Positions 1 to 8,800 of a DNA stretch of 64,000 bases are shown in pieces (the stretch's first letter is position 1; every line of letters begins with the position of its first letter). A program made the position numbers and the translations under genes. The notes under the pieces were generated by a model. That model saw only the letters and a list, made by a program, of their open reading frames with translations, was not told where the DNA came from and searched no databases. The stretch is from Cytophagales bacterium (lineage in GTDB: Bacteria > Bacteroidota > Bacteroidia > Cytophagales > Cyclobacteriaceae): positions 1 to 64,000 of the forward strand of contig JADBYQ010000013.1 in NCBI GenBank assembly GCA_020402945.1. Reading direction: 5' to 3'.

Positions 1-180
1 ACCAGTGTCATAGAAACTTGCAGAGCTATACTTGTAATCTTCAGATAGTGTTGCCAGCTGCCAATGCGGCTGGCAAGGATTGTTGTGAAGATACTCAAAC
101 TTTTGCTTGAAGAACCACTCGTGTACTAAATCAATGCTCATTGAATTCCGCTTCCAAACCTGAAATGCCCTGTCTTTCAG
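1..180 (-). pseudogene. C-terminal remnant of a REP-associated tyrosine transposase (RAYT, Y1_Tnp/IS200-like)
   Basis: Read on the minus strand, the frame gives about 60 residues containing FQVWKRNSMSIDL, then KFEYLHNNPCQPHW, then LSEDYKYSSASFY. The pattern of a (Q/Y)hHNNP block followed by PEDYxxSSAxxY is the signature C-terminal half of the IS200/RAYT family. The gene runs off the left edge of the window. Its 5' part (catalytic HUH motif) is absent: upstream of about position 180 the frame runs straight into hairpin repeats. So this is a 5'-truncated, presumably inactive copy. RAYTs recognise REP hairpins, and such hairpins lie directly beside it. The family call is confident; inactivity is inferred from the missing N-terminus. 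Confidence 0.72.
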
Positions 181-191
181 CAACAACAATA

Positions 192-476
192 TTGTTGGTT
201 GGGAGACCAACAATAACAAAATATTTTGACCAACGGCAACTAGGGGTGAGCCATGCGCCTTTGCTCGCGTGCAACACCAACATGGGCGGAAAATTAACGA
301 AAGTACCTATTATTTGAGTTCATCTAGCTTGTTGGTGAGCCTACGCGCCTTTGCTCACGCGCAACACCAACAAGGGCGGAGATTGTTGGTCGGGAGACCA
401 ACAATAACAAAATATTTTGACCAACGGCAACTAGGGGACCAACAATAACAAAATATTTTTACCAACGACAACTAGA
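192..476. repeat. REP/BIME-like cluster of hairpins with TTGTTGGT/ACCAACAA stems
   Basis: Two short hairpins have arms TTGTTGGT and ACCAACAA (192-199/206-213 and 383-390/397-404). Each is followed by the same roughly 35-bp tail running through ACAAAATATTTTGACCAACGGCAACTAGG, and a third diverged tail copy lies at 437-476. A larger hairpin has the same arms (329-337/365-373) around a GC-rich loop, and a half copy of it occupies 247-287. The cluster sits between the RAYT remnant and the susD terminator, as expected for REP sequences mobilised by such a transposase. No reading frame here looks coding. Confidence 0.75.
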
Positions 477-503
477 GGTTTTTGTCAATCAACTCAGATT
501 AAA

Positions 504-536
504 AAAAGAAAGGCGCTCATCGAGCGCCTTTCTTTT
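504..536. terminator. Bidirectional intrinsic terminator downstream of susD
   Basis: A 15-bp perfect stem (504-518 with 522-536) has a 3-base loop, an A-run on the left and a T-run on the right. It lies 18 bases past the susD stop codon on the minus strand. Confidence 0.9.
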
Positions 537-553
537 TAACAAACGGTAAGTAA

Positions 554-1819
554 TTAGTTCGCAGGGTTTGGTGGAGTCTTCGTGTTATTGAAACGTTCTA
601 CTGATGGGTAAGGATAAAAATTTCTATTTCTTTCCCCGCGGGCGTTGTTCGGATCAAACCTACGGTTGTCTTCCAGTCTCATACCCGACATGAATAACTC
701 AATACACCTGTTCTTATAAATCTCATCAAGCATTGCAGCCTGTGTTGTAACAGGTCCAGATGCAGGCAAGTTTGCATTTACTCCAAATACATCGGTTGTT
801 TTTGTCAAAACTAAATCCAATGCTGTTTTTGCCTCGGGCAGTTTGTTTAAACGGGCGTTGGCTTCAGCTTGGATCAGCAACATCTCACCTGGGATATAAA
901 CAGGGATGCTCTCACTATCGCTCTTGAAAAAACCCTTTCCATTTGCAGCTATAGCAGTCAAGTAAAACGCAATCCTTCCATCTATTGGATTTGGTGTTAG
1001 AGAAGTAGGTAATCCAAAATTTGCAACGACATCGTACAAATTGTTTGTCGTCAAAGAAACACGGAATACAGGATTTTGCGAAACCGTATTGAAATCAAAG
1101 AACGATCTGCTTGTTGCTAAGACCGTCTGCGCTGCGGTTATCGCTTCTTGATTCTTACCCAGGAAAATATTATATCTTGCTAAGAGAGCAAAAATGGAAT
1201 TCCGAATATTTATGTTCGTTCCTACAAGCGCGGTGATAGTTGTTGAAGGAACGTCAGCCGATAATAATAAAGAGGCATCTTGAAGTAGTCTAACAGCTTC
1301 CTCTAAACCTTGTGTACGTGTGACAAAATCAGCATTTTGTGATGTCTTGATCACTACATTTTCCCAAAATTGACACATCGTCCCTATTGACAACGCCCTA
1401 TAAAAGGCACCATACACTCGTATTGTATTTGCATCAGCTGCAACAGGGAACTTACTTGCATTATCGAACAAGAATTCTCCATTTTGTCGAACTAGATTGA
1501 GCGAGGTCCATAGATTAGTTACAATAGGATTATCCGGTGTGAGGCTTGTTCCTCCAGTTTTTAAGTTTTGCAAATCAGCATTTCCTGCGTTTAGCACACG
1601 TAACTCATTAGCTGAAAGGCCAGCCGCAGTGATTGAAGTATACAAAGCGCTCGTAGCTCCAACCGCGTATCTCCATTGGGATCCAGACACTAAGTTAATA
1701 AGACCTTGAGGCGATGAGTTAATAGCTTCAACAGTTGGTGCATTTGGATTGACAAAATCAGTCTTGCAGCTAAACATGATTAGCGGAAGAACTATAAGAA
1801 ATGATATAACTTTTTTCAT
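554..1819 (-). CDS. SusD/RagB family nutrient-binding outer membrane lipoprotein
   Basis: A surface lipoprotein that pairs with a SusC porin to capture a ligand, usually a glycan or peptide, at the outer membrane. The N-terminus is a lipoprotein signal with lipobox LIMFSC, acylated Cys18. The C-terminal region has the family pattern ER/NRCIELFMSGMRLEDNRRF followed by a FYPYP segment. At 421 residues it is at the short end for SusD proteins. It starts 13 bases after the SusC stop, so it is the second gene of a susC-susD operon, and a strong terminator follows. Substrate cannot be read from sequence. Because susC upstream is frameshifted, the pair may no longer work, although susD itself is intact. 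Confidence 0.93.
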   Translation of the reverse strand: MKKVISFLIVLPLIMFSCKTDFVNPNAPTVEAINSSPQGLINLVSGSQWRYAVGATSALYTSITAAGLSANELRVLNAGNADLQNLKTGGTSLTPDNPIVTNLWTSLNLVRQNGEFLFDNASKFPVAADANTIRVYGAFYRALSIGTMCQFWENVVIKTSQNADFVTRTQGLEEAVRLLQDASLLLSADVPSTTITALVGTNINIRNSIFALLARYNIFLGKNQEAITAAQTVLATSRSFFDFNTVSQNPVFRVSLTTNNLYDVVANFGLPTSLTPNPIDGRIAFYLTAIAANGKGFFKSDSESIPVYIPGEMLLIQAEANARLNKLPEAKTALDLVLTKTTDVFGVNANLPASGPVTTQAAMLDEIYKNRCIELFMSGMRLEDNRRFDPNNARGERNRNFYPYPSVERFNNTKTPPNPAN

Positions 1820-1831
1820 TTTTCTATTTGT

Positions 1832-4800
1832 TTAAAAAGAAGCAGTTAATTTAAACTGGAAGGTTCTTGGTATAGGCACGTTACCAAAATCATCTCCGCG
1901 AACTCTTGTGTTCTGCCCTGCTGAATTAGTTTCAGGATCAAAACCGCTGTAGTTGTCTATTGAAAACACATTCCTTCCAATAACAGTAAAGTTGATGTTT
2001 GAGAATAATCCCATTTTACCAAAGTCGTACGTCAGGGCAACCTCACGAAGTTTGACAAATGATCCATCTTCGATATGTTCCTCTTGAATTCTAGGCCCGA
2101 TGAATCCACCAATTGCTGCAACCCAACCGCGAGGCAATTCACCTCGAAGTTCGCGCTCTGACATTTTGCCAGCGCCCACGTTGTTGAGTGTGATTTTATT
2201 CCAGTTATAAATTTCGAACCCTTGAATAGCATCAAACTGAACCCGTAGTGAAAAGCGTTTATAGCCGAAGTTATTTATTAATGAGCCCGTCCAATCCGGA
2301 TTAGGATCACCAAGAACTCTTCGGATTGGTGTTCCTGAAGGTTGGCCAGTAACAGCGTCTCTTTGAGCAATGTTCGTGTTTGGATCGCCTCGCTCGACTT
2401 GAGGTAATCCTGCTGGAGTGAGCAATAGAGATCCGTCACTTGCTTATTTAACAAATCGGTAATCTCATTTTTGAAGGTCGAAAAAATTGCTGTAAGGCCC
2501 CAAGAGAAACTCTTTGTCTTGACAATCGCAGCATCCGCTTGCAATTCGATACCAGTGTTTTTAAGTTGTCCAGCGTTCTTTATTATGTCCGACCCTCCGG
2601 ATGTGGGAGCGACTGCGGTAGTTAAAATTAGATCTTCAATCGTTTTAGAGTAATAGGTAAATTGTAAAGCTAGTTTATTCTTTAAAAAAGACAAATCAGT
2701 TCCAAACTCGAACTCTTTTTGCCGCTCTGGCTTGATGTCTCGTTGACCAATTCTACTACTTGGAACAAATCCACCACGATTTGGTAACACAATTGGACTT
2801 GCCACCGTAAACCGATCAAACTCTCCTATGGCGGTCAAGTTTCCTGCCTCTCCATACGATCCTCTCAATTTGAACGAATTCCAGAAAGTTGGCATGGATT
2901 TCCAAAATGCTAAATCGGAAAGAACTACACTGGTACTCACCTTTGGATAAAACTGATTCCGTTGATCTTCACCAAAGGACGATGCACCATCAACCCTTCC
3001 AGCCAATGTCAAATAAAGAAAATCTTTAAACCCAATAGTCTCTTGCAAAAAGAATCCCCACAAGGTAAACTCACGCTGATCCTCGCTTGGATTCGCGAAG
3101 AAGTTTCTTGATGCATTCAAAGTGTTAACAAAAGGCAACAAATCTCTTCCCTGCGCAACGTTGCTCTTGTTTTGCCGATACAACCACTGGGTCCCTATGG
3201 AAGTAGTCGTTGAAAATGAGGAGCCAATAGTATGATTATAAGTGGCAGAAAAATTACTATTTAGTTGAAATGTGCTTGAGTTAGCAACGCTTGCATATCC
3301 GTCTGGAAAGAATGCAGCTGAAACACCCGGGTATGGTATTGTCGGTTGCAAGGTGTTTCCAACTAACGAAGTATTATCTATGCCAACCCGATAGTCCAGA
3401 ATGAGATTTTCTATAGGAGCATAATTAAAATTGAGGTTACCTATCACCCTGTTTGTTTCTTGTGTTATGTTATAAGTCTCAATGGGAGTTAATGGATTTA
3501 TGCGAAGAATTTCACCTGCACGTAAATTACCAAATGCATCTCGTTCGTTGATATTAAAAACATTGTCCATTATAATTACTCCACTAATTGGATTGAAAAA
3601 GTTGTTTCCATTCGGCAAATCTCTGCTGGAACTATTTGAATAAATCAAGCCAGCGGTGAGCAGCGCTTTATCATTAATTAGTCGTTGATCGACTTTCAAA
3701 TTCAAACCATATCTTTTAAAGTTTGTACTTTTTAAGATACCATCATTGTTGTAATAAGAAGTAGAAGCAAAGTAGGTGGTTTTCTGATTACCGCCTGCTA
3801 TGGACAGGTAATTGTCAGTACCCGTTGCGGTCTTAAAAATGTCTTTCCAGTAATTATACCGGCTGACCGCATATTGGTTTGTAACTATTGGAGCATTGTT
3901 TCCTGCCACGGGGCCTGTCCCCGGCAATAGGGCTCGATCCGCAGGTGTTCTAAAATCGCCAATAAGAGTTAATCGATCACCAGTAGTTGACAATCTTGCG
4001 TCTCCTGGATAACCAAATCTAAAAGGGTACTGATTCAATTCTATCTCTTTTCGCAACTCGCTAACAACTACGGAAGTGGAGAAAGTGATCTTAGGTGCAC
4101 TGTTTGTTGCCTTTTTCGTTGTAATTAGAACCACTCCGTTAGAAGCCAAAGATCCATAAATGGCCGCTGCTGATGCTCCCTTTAAAACTTCTATGTTTTC
4201 AATATCGTTCGGATTAATATCTATCAATCGATTTTGACCAGCCTGAAAATTTGTTCCCTGTGCATCTGCATTTAAATTGATTACATTGCTTGAACTATTA
4301 TTGATAATATTCCCGTCAACTATAAAAATAGGTTCCGCAGACCCGTTTACTGTAGAAATACCCCTTAAAATGACTGAAAAACCGCCCCCTGGATCTCCGG
4401 AATTCTGAGTTATAACTGCTCCAGAAATTCTTCCCGAGAGGCTAGAAATCGCATTGGGGCTGCCAACATCCTTGAAGTCCTTTTGACTTATCCGCGAAAC
4501 AAGATTGCCTATCTTTCTCTTTTCAGAAGTTGTTCCCAAACCTGTAACAATTACTTCGTCCAGTTTTAAAACATCCTCAGCTAAGGCAATAGTAAACTCG
4601 TAGGACGTCTGATTATCAACAACAAGAGCATTTTTTGAAGTCTTGTAACCGATAAAACTTGCAATCAAAGAATAACTGCCTGGTGTTACTGCCGAGTTAA
4701 ACTTAAAGTTTCCTTCCGCATCAGTAATTGTTCCTGAGGTTGTTCCATCTATTCTTATGGAAACCCCCGGCAACCCCTGTTGTGTTTCTGCATCCGTTAC

Positions 4801-4914
4801 CTTTCCGGTAACTACTACCTCTTGCGCCTGCGCTTGAAGCGTAGTGAAAGCCAAGAGAAAAACCAGCCCCATGCTACATAGGCTGTGCCTTTTTTGCTTG
4901 TAAATGTTTATCAT
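1832..4914 (-). CDS. SusC/RagA family TonB-dependent outer membrane transporter, disrupted by a frameshift near 2430
   Basis: TonB-dependent porin partner of the downstream SusD. I start it at 4914 (MINIYKQKRHS), which gives a proper signal peptide ending AQAQ; an ORF extending to 4977 adds an implausible leader. In order: carboxypeptidase-regulatory-like domain (VTGKVTDAETQQGLPGV), a DEVIVTGLG segment, plug domain with AAIYGSLASNGVVLITTKK, then the beta-barrel. The frame breaks around 2425-2445. The upstream frame runs out of homology after NEITDLLNKQVTD and continues as junk to 2278. The next frame resumes with DGSLLLTPAGLPQ and ends in a normal barrel strand (FQFKLTASF). The offset equals one lost base, but the stretch usually present here in SusC proteins (a GxPxGxFYG loop) seems missing, so an out-of-frame deletion is also possible. 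Probably non-functional unless it is a sequencing error. Confidence 0.88.
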
Positions 4915-5027
4915 GAAAAATAGTTTAAGGTGAAAAGAGGTTATTTGTCTGGCTACGCCCATTGCCAAAAGCAGCAAAAGACCGTAAACATTGGCTTGAA
5001 TTTGCGTTTTTTTTCTAGAATTGCAAA

Positions 5028-5055
5028 CGATTGTAAAATATTTTATGTAAAATCG
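5028..5055. promoter_or_regulatory. Candidate operator in the susC/deoR divergent intergenic region
   Basis: The 28-bp stretch begins CGATT and ends AATCG around a perfect 12-bp palindrome TAAAATATTTTA (5034-5045). It lies 18 bases before the DeoR-type gene and about 115 bases before susC, where an autoregulating DeoR protein would bind. Binding is inferred from position and symmetry only. Confidence 0.45.
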
Positions 5056-5072
5056 TGCGATAAGCCTGACCT

Positions 5073-5822
5073 ATGCTCAAAGAAGAGCGACTGAATTACA
5101 TAGTCAACGAAGTAAAGATCCGCAACAGGGTGCAACTGCTAGACATTGCCCAAAAGCTATCTGTCTCTGAAGATACTGTTCGCAGAGACTTGAATTACCT
5201 GGACGAGCAAGGCAAAGTAAAAAAGGTACACGGTGGAGCTATTTCAAACTCTTTCCACGTTTATACGTACCGCGAAGATCAAATCTACGCACATGAAGAC
5301 AAGTCGGTAATTGCCGAAAAGGCGCGCCAGTTGCTGGTAGATAACATGGTTGTTATTATGTCTGGGGGCACTACAAACCTTGAAGTAGCCCGTCTTCTTC
5401 CCGATCACCTTAAACTCACGATCTTTACACCAAGCCTACCCGTTGCCATGCAATTGCTTGAGCATCCTTCCATCGAAACTATTTTTGTGGGTGGCAAACT
5501 TTCGAAAGACGCGCAAATTGCTGTTGGTGGCGATGCCATCCGCACGTTGTCACAAGTGAAAGCCGATTTGTGTTTTATGGGTATGGGCAATTTAAATGCT
5601 GAAACGGGCCTCGCTGAATTTGACTGGGATGTGGTGCAGCTAAAAAAAGCTATGCTGGAGTCTGCCAAAAAAATTGTGGTGCTAACTATTTCTGAAAAAA
5701 TTAATTCATCGCAACGTTTTAATATCTGTCCGATAGAATCGATCCATACATTGATCACAGAGCTTGACCCAAGTCATTCAAAAGTTCTTCCTTTCAAAGC
5801 AAAAGGACTAGAAGTTTTGTAG
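5073..5822 (+). CDS. DeoR family transcriptional regulator
   Basis: A repressor of sugar or sugar-phosphate genes that typically senses a phosphorylated sugar. The N-terminal DeoR helix-turn-helix covers residues about 6-58 (IAQKLSVSEDTVRRDLNYLDE then GKVKKVHGGA). The C-terminal DeoRC ligand domain covers about 75-230 and contains the conserved SGGTTNLEVARLLP and FVGGKLS segments. Its 249 residues match the family. It is transcribed divergently from the susC-susD operon with a palindromic element between them, so it probably controls that operon and itself. The gene converges on anmK. No effector can be deduced. Confidence 0.9.
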   Translation: MLKEERLNYIVNEVKIRNRVQLLDIAQKLSVSEDTVRRDLNYLDEQGKVKKVHGGAISNSFHVYTYREDQIYAHEDKSVIAEKARQLLVDNMVVIMSGGTTNLEVARLLPDHLKLTIFTPSLPVAMQLLEHPSIETIFVGGKLSKDAQIAVGGDAIRTLSQVKADLCFMGMGNLNAETGLAEFDWDVVQLKKAMLESAKKIVVLTISEKINSSQRFNICPIESIHTLITELDPSHSKVLPFKAKGLEVL

Positions 5823-5844
5823 CGGAAGCCTAAAGATTATCGAA

Positions 5845-7047
5845 TTAATTCGGGAAAGAAATTTTTCCCATTGAAACAGAAGGAATTCCATTTCTGCCCG
5901 ACCCGTATTGCACGCCCCCTCCACAAACACACTCATTGGCAAGTGTAGCAAATAGTACCGCTTCCTTCGCATCGGGATTGATGTGAAGGTCGTGTGTGGT
6001 TAAAAACGAAAAGCCAGGCAACTGACTTATAATATTTTCCATGAGCAATGGATTGTGCATGCCACCCCCGCTAGAAAAGAGCTTGATGTTAGTTTTATCG
6101 CCCGTACTTTTTTTGATCCCCTCTACGATCATGTCTGCCGAAAAACGGTTGAGTGTTGCCAACGTGTCCTCGGGCGACAACTGTTGCGTATTCGATTTTT
6201 TCTTTGCGTTGTCGAGGTAATTCAAATTGAACAACTCTGGTCCTGTGGTTTTTGGAAAAGACTGCTCGAAAAAAGGATGATCTTTCAGTTCCCTCAACAA
6301 AGCACTATTCAAGCTACCGCGTTTTGCCACTTCGGCATTTTCGTCAAAGTATTTGTGGGGAAAATGTTGCTGAATAAATGCATCCATTATTGTATTCCCT
6401 GGGCCAACATCTGTACAAAAAACCTCATCAGCATTTAGATTTCCGGGCAGATAGGTGAAGTTGGCAATGCCGCCAATGTTCAGCATGATGCGATCTTCAT
6501 CTCTTTTAGAAAAAATAAGAAAGTCGCCATAGGCAGCAAGTGGCGCGCCTTCGCCACCACCCGCAATATGTTTTTGCCGAAAATCGCTCAGTGTAACAAC
6601 TCCGGTGGCATGTGCGATATGATCACCATCACCGATTTGAAGTGTAGCGTTTCCAAACTTTTGTTGACCGTGTAACAACTTTGGAGCATGATAGATCGTC
6701 TGCCCGTGACTCGCAATCAAATCAATATCGGTAGGGTCAATCCTCCATTTAACAAGGCATTTCAATATCAGTTCTGCGTGATACAGCCCAACCCACGGAT
6801 TAAGCAAACAAACTTTCTCAAGGCTCACTTGCTGCTTCGAGAATACCGATTTGATTTCGTCTTTGAATTCGGAATCATAAGAAACTGTCTCAAAGGCAAC
6901 TAATTCTATTTGAGTTTCTAATCCCTTCCCGCGAAAGCGGCACAATGCTACATCCAATCCGTCTAATGAAGTGCCCGACATCAAACCAATAATCAGCCGC
7001 TCAGGCTTATTGGCGATTGTAAATAGCTTTTCAATTTGTGGATTCAT
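5845..7047 (-). CDS. anmK: Anhydro-N-acetylmuramic acid kinase
   Basis: Converts 1,6-anhydro-MurNAc plus ATP to MurNAc-6-phosphate in peptidoglycan recycling (cytoplasm). Diagnostic motifs are present: GLMSGTSLDGLDVAL (residues about 21-35), the HGQTIYH segment, LNIGGIANFT, and CTDVGPGNTIMDAF with the catalytic-region Asp, plus an SGGG motif near the C-terminus. It is 400 residues, slightly longer than the E. coli enzyme (about 370). It converges with the DeoR-type regulator; the 22-base gap contains no obvious terminator. Whether the SusCD/DeoR locus handles cell-wall sugars is only a guess from proximity. Confidence 0.95.
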   Translation of the reverse strand: MNPQIEKLFTIANKPERLIIGLMSGTSLDGLDVALCRFRGKGLETQIELVAFETVSYDSEFKDEIKSVFSKQQVSLEKVCLLNPWVGLYHAELILKCLVKWRIDPTDIDLIASHGQTIYHAPKLLHGQQKFGNATLQIGDGDHIAHATGVVTLSDFRQKHIAGGGEGAPLAAYGDFLIFSKRDEDRIMLNIGGIANFTYLPGNLNADEVFCTDVGPGNTIMDAFIQQHFPHKYFDENAEVAKRGSLNSALLRELKDHPFFEQSFPKTTGPELFNLNYLDNAKKKSNTQQLSPEDTLATLNRFSADMIVEGIKKSTGDKTNIKLFSSGGGMHNPLLMENIISQLPGFSFLTTHDLHINPDAKEAVLFATLANECVCGGGVQYGSGRNGIPSVSMGKISFPN

Positions 7048-7168
7048 ACGATCTTTTCCATTTCCAACCAGTGATTTACTGTCTTTTGCCGTGTGGAGCT
7101 TCTTGCCTCAAATGGTTTAACCTTTAAACCAAAAATACTTTCTTGTACTTATACTACAGGATTCATCT

Positions 7169-7240
7169 TGCCACGAATAACACGAAATTTCACGAATTCC
7201 ACATCGAATGTATTTGAGTTTATTTGTGCATTCGTGGCCA
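7169..7240. repeat. CACGAAT-type inverted repeat element
   Basis: CCACGAAT (7171-7178) pairs with ATTCGTGG (7230-7237), and CACGAA recurs at 7181 and 7191 inside the element. It fills much of the gap between anmK and the BrkB gene. A 70-residue frame crossing this region (7093-7305) has no recognisable features and I do not call it a gene. Confidence 0.6.
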
Positions 7241-7265
7241 AATTTTTGGCTGGATCGCTCACCAG

Positions 7266-8261
7266 TTATCTCATCGACTTATGGATTTTTTGTTTTCGTT
7301 GGTGAGCATTTACTGCCTCTACTTTGCCACCATAATGCAGGCTGGCGTTAATTTCATAACCGTAAAGCAAAATCACCGTCACCAATTGAATCCAAATCAT
7401 TAGCGCAATCAATGCCCCGATAGAGCCATATACTTTATTGTAACTGCCGAAGTTGGTGATGTAAACCGAAAATCCATAGGAAAGACCAATGATGGCCAAC
7501 GTGGCAAGCAAAGAGCCAATAGAAAAGAATTTCCAGTTGTAATGAACGGCCGGGCCAAAATAATAAATGAACGAAATAGCAATAAAGAACACAATGAAGA
7601 TGACAACAAATCGTAAAAGCAGCAACAAATAAATCGTGAAGCTATCCAAATTTAGATGACTAAAATCTTCGATATGTGATAGCACATAGTCCAATGAAAA
7701 CTGGCCAACCACCAACAAAATAACAGCCGAGAACAACACAAGCGCCAACATGAGCGTCAATGCCAACGAAGTCAATCTCATGCGAAGCCAATGTCTGCGC
7801 TCCACCGTCCGATAACAGGCATTGAATGACCGCATCAACGCCAACATACCATTGCTAGAAAGGTATACCGCAAAAAGAAAACCGAAAGTCAGCAAGCCGC
7901 CCCGCTGGTTACTGAGTATATCGAAAACAGTAGATGCAATGGCTCCGTACATAGATGGTGGCACCAATTCTTTGATGAAATCCATAATCGTTTCGGTGGT
8001 GATATCCGGGAAATAGACGTTGATATAGGGTAGAAGCGTGAACAAAAAAATTATTGCGGGGAAAGTAGCCAAGATAAAATTGTAGGCCACTCCATTGGCG
8101 CGATCGCCTATTTCATCTTCCTCCAAATTATGTGTAAAGATTTTAAAAAACTTATAGAGTGAAAGGTTGTCGTACTTCTTAAACTTGATACGCTTCATCC
8201 ACGTCCGGCCAGAACGCGCTGTAGAAAATGTTAGAATCTTTTTTCTCGTGACGTACTTCAC
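7266..8261 (-). CDS. YihY/virulence factor BrkB family inner membrane protein
   Basis: Polytopic membrane protein of the YihY/BrkB (formerly RNase BN-like) family; the molecular function is not settled. Six hydrophobic helices are visible between residues about 50 and 305, starting with the family pattern GDRANGVAYNFILATFPAIIFLFTLLPYI. The YLSSNGMLALMRSFNACY and YGSIGALIALMIWIQLVTVILLYGYEINA segments are typical of helices 3 and 6. The first 45 residues are basic and cytoplasmic. At 331 residues it is normal for the family. It stands alone: 134 bases separate it from the thioesterase upstream, with only AT-rich inverted repeats (8270-8280 against 8357-8375). Confidence 0.92.
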   Translation of the reverse strand: MKYVTRKKILTFSTARSGRTWMKRIKFKKYDNLSLYKFFKIFTHNLEEDEIGDRANGVAYNFILATFPAIIFLFTLLPYINVYFPDITTETIMDFIKELVPPSMYGAIASTVFDILSNQRGGLLTFGFLFAVYLSSNGMLALMRSFNACYRTVERRHWLRMRLTSLALTLMLALVLFSAVILLVVGQFSLDYVLSHIEDFSHLNLDSFTIYLLLLLRFVVIFIVFFIAISFIYYFGPAVHYNWKFFSIGSLLATLAIIGLSYGFSVYITNFGSYNKVYGSIGALIALMIWIQLVTVILLYGYEINASLHYGGKVEAVNAHQRKQKIHKSMR

Positions 8262-8395
8262 TTTTTTAATTTGAAAATTGGAAGATTCGTCAATTTAAAA
8301 ATGAAAGTCTGTTAGTACCCTTTTGAATTACACTCAAACATAACCAGCGATTCCCCATTTTCAAATTTTCAAATGGCCAGACTCTCTAAATCTAA

Positions 8396-8800
8396 CTAGA
8401 AGAAAGGTTTCAACACTTCCATAAACGCCTGAGGAGGTCTGCATGGCTTGCCTGATTTTTTATCTACAAATGCCAGGTGTGTCTCGCCTTCGTGGATTAA
8501 CTTGCTTTCTCCATTGTAAATGGAATAGTTAAATCGAATACGTACACTCGGTTTTTCTTGAATGGTTGTTACAATTTTCAAATGATCATCGTACAACGCG
8601 GCTTGGTGATACTTTGAATGATTCTCTAACACAGGCATCATTACCCCATCGTCTTCCAGTTTCTTATAAGTAAGTCCTAATTGGCGTAAACTCTCCACAC
8701 GGCCTACCTCATAGTACATGGCATACACGCCATAGTACACGTAGCCCATTTGGTCAGTTTCACCATAGCGCACGCGCACAAATGTTTCAGAGGTATACAT
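8396..8800 (-). CDS. YbgC/4HBT-type acyl-CoA thioesterase
   Basis: Hot-dog-fold thioesterase that hydrolyses acyl-CoA (short or medium chain, or hydroxybenzoyl-type). The N-terminal VRYGETDQMGYVYYGVYAMYYEVGR contains the catalytic Asp16 in the DxMGxVY context typical of YbgC. At 134 residues it is full length. Its ATG overlaps the mltG stop codon by one base (TAATG), so the two are translated from one transcript. The exact acyl substrate is unknown; E. coli YbgC is linked to phospholipid metabolism and the Tol-Pal region. Confidence 0.92.
   Translation of the reverse strand: MYTSETFVRVRYGETDQMGYVYYGVYAMYYEVGRVESLRQLGLTYKKLEDDGVMMPVLENHSKYHQAALYDDHLKIVTTIQEKPSVRIRFNYSIYNGESKLIHEGETHLAFVDKKSGKPCRPPQAFMEVLKPFF

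Noticed and set aside
192-476. Repeats near the left edge as CRISPR or att sites
   Set aside because: Only two or three copies, palindromic, irregular spacing, and adjacent to a RAYT remnant; REP-like elements explain them better.
2278-2430. The C-terminal 50 residues of the upstream susC frame as real sequence
   Set aside because: They lose all SusC character after NKQVTD while the next frame resumes it; they are out-of-frame translation.
5845-7047. Peptidoglycan-utilisation locus uniting anmK with susCD and DeoR
   Set aside because: No hydrolase, transporter or MurQ gene is present and anmK faces the other way; proximity alone is too weak.
7093-7305. 70-residue plus-strand frame overlapping the BrkB gene end
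   Set aside because: Crosses the CACGAAT repeat and the end of a well-supported gene on the other strand.
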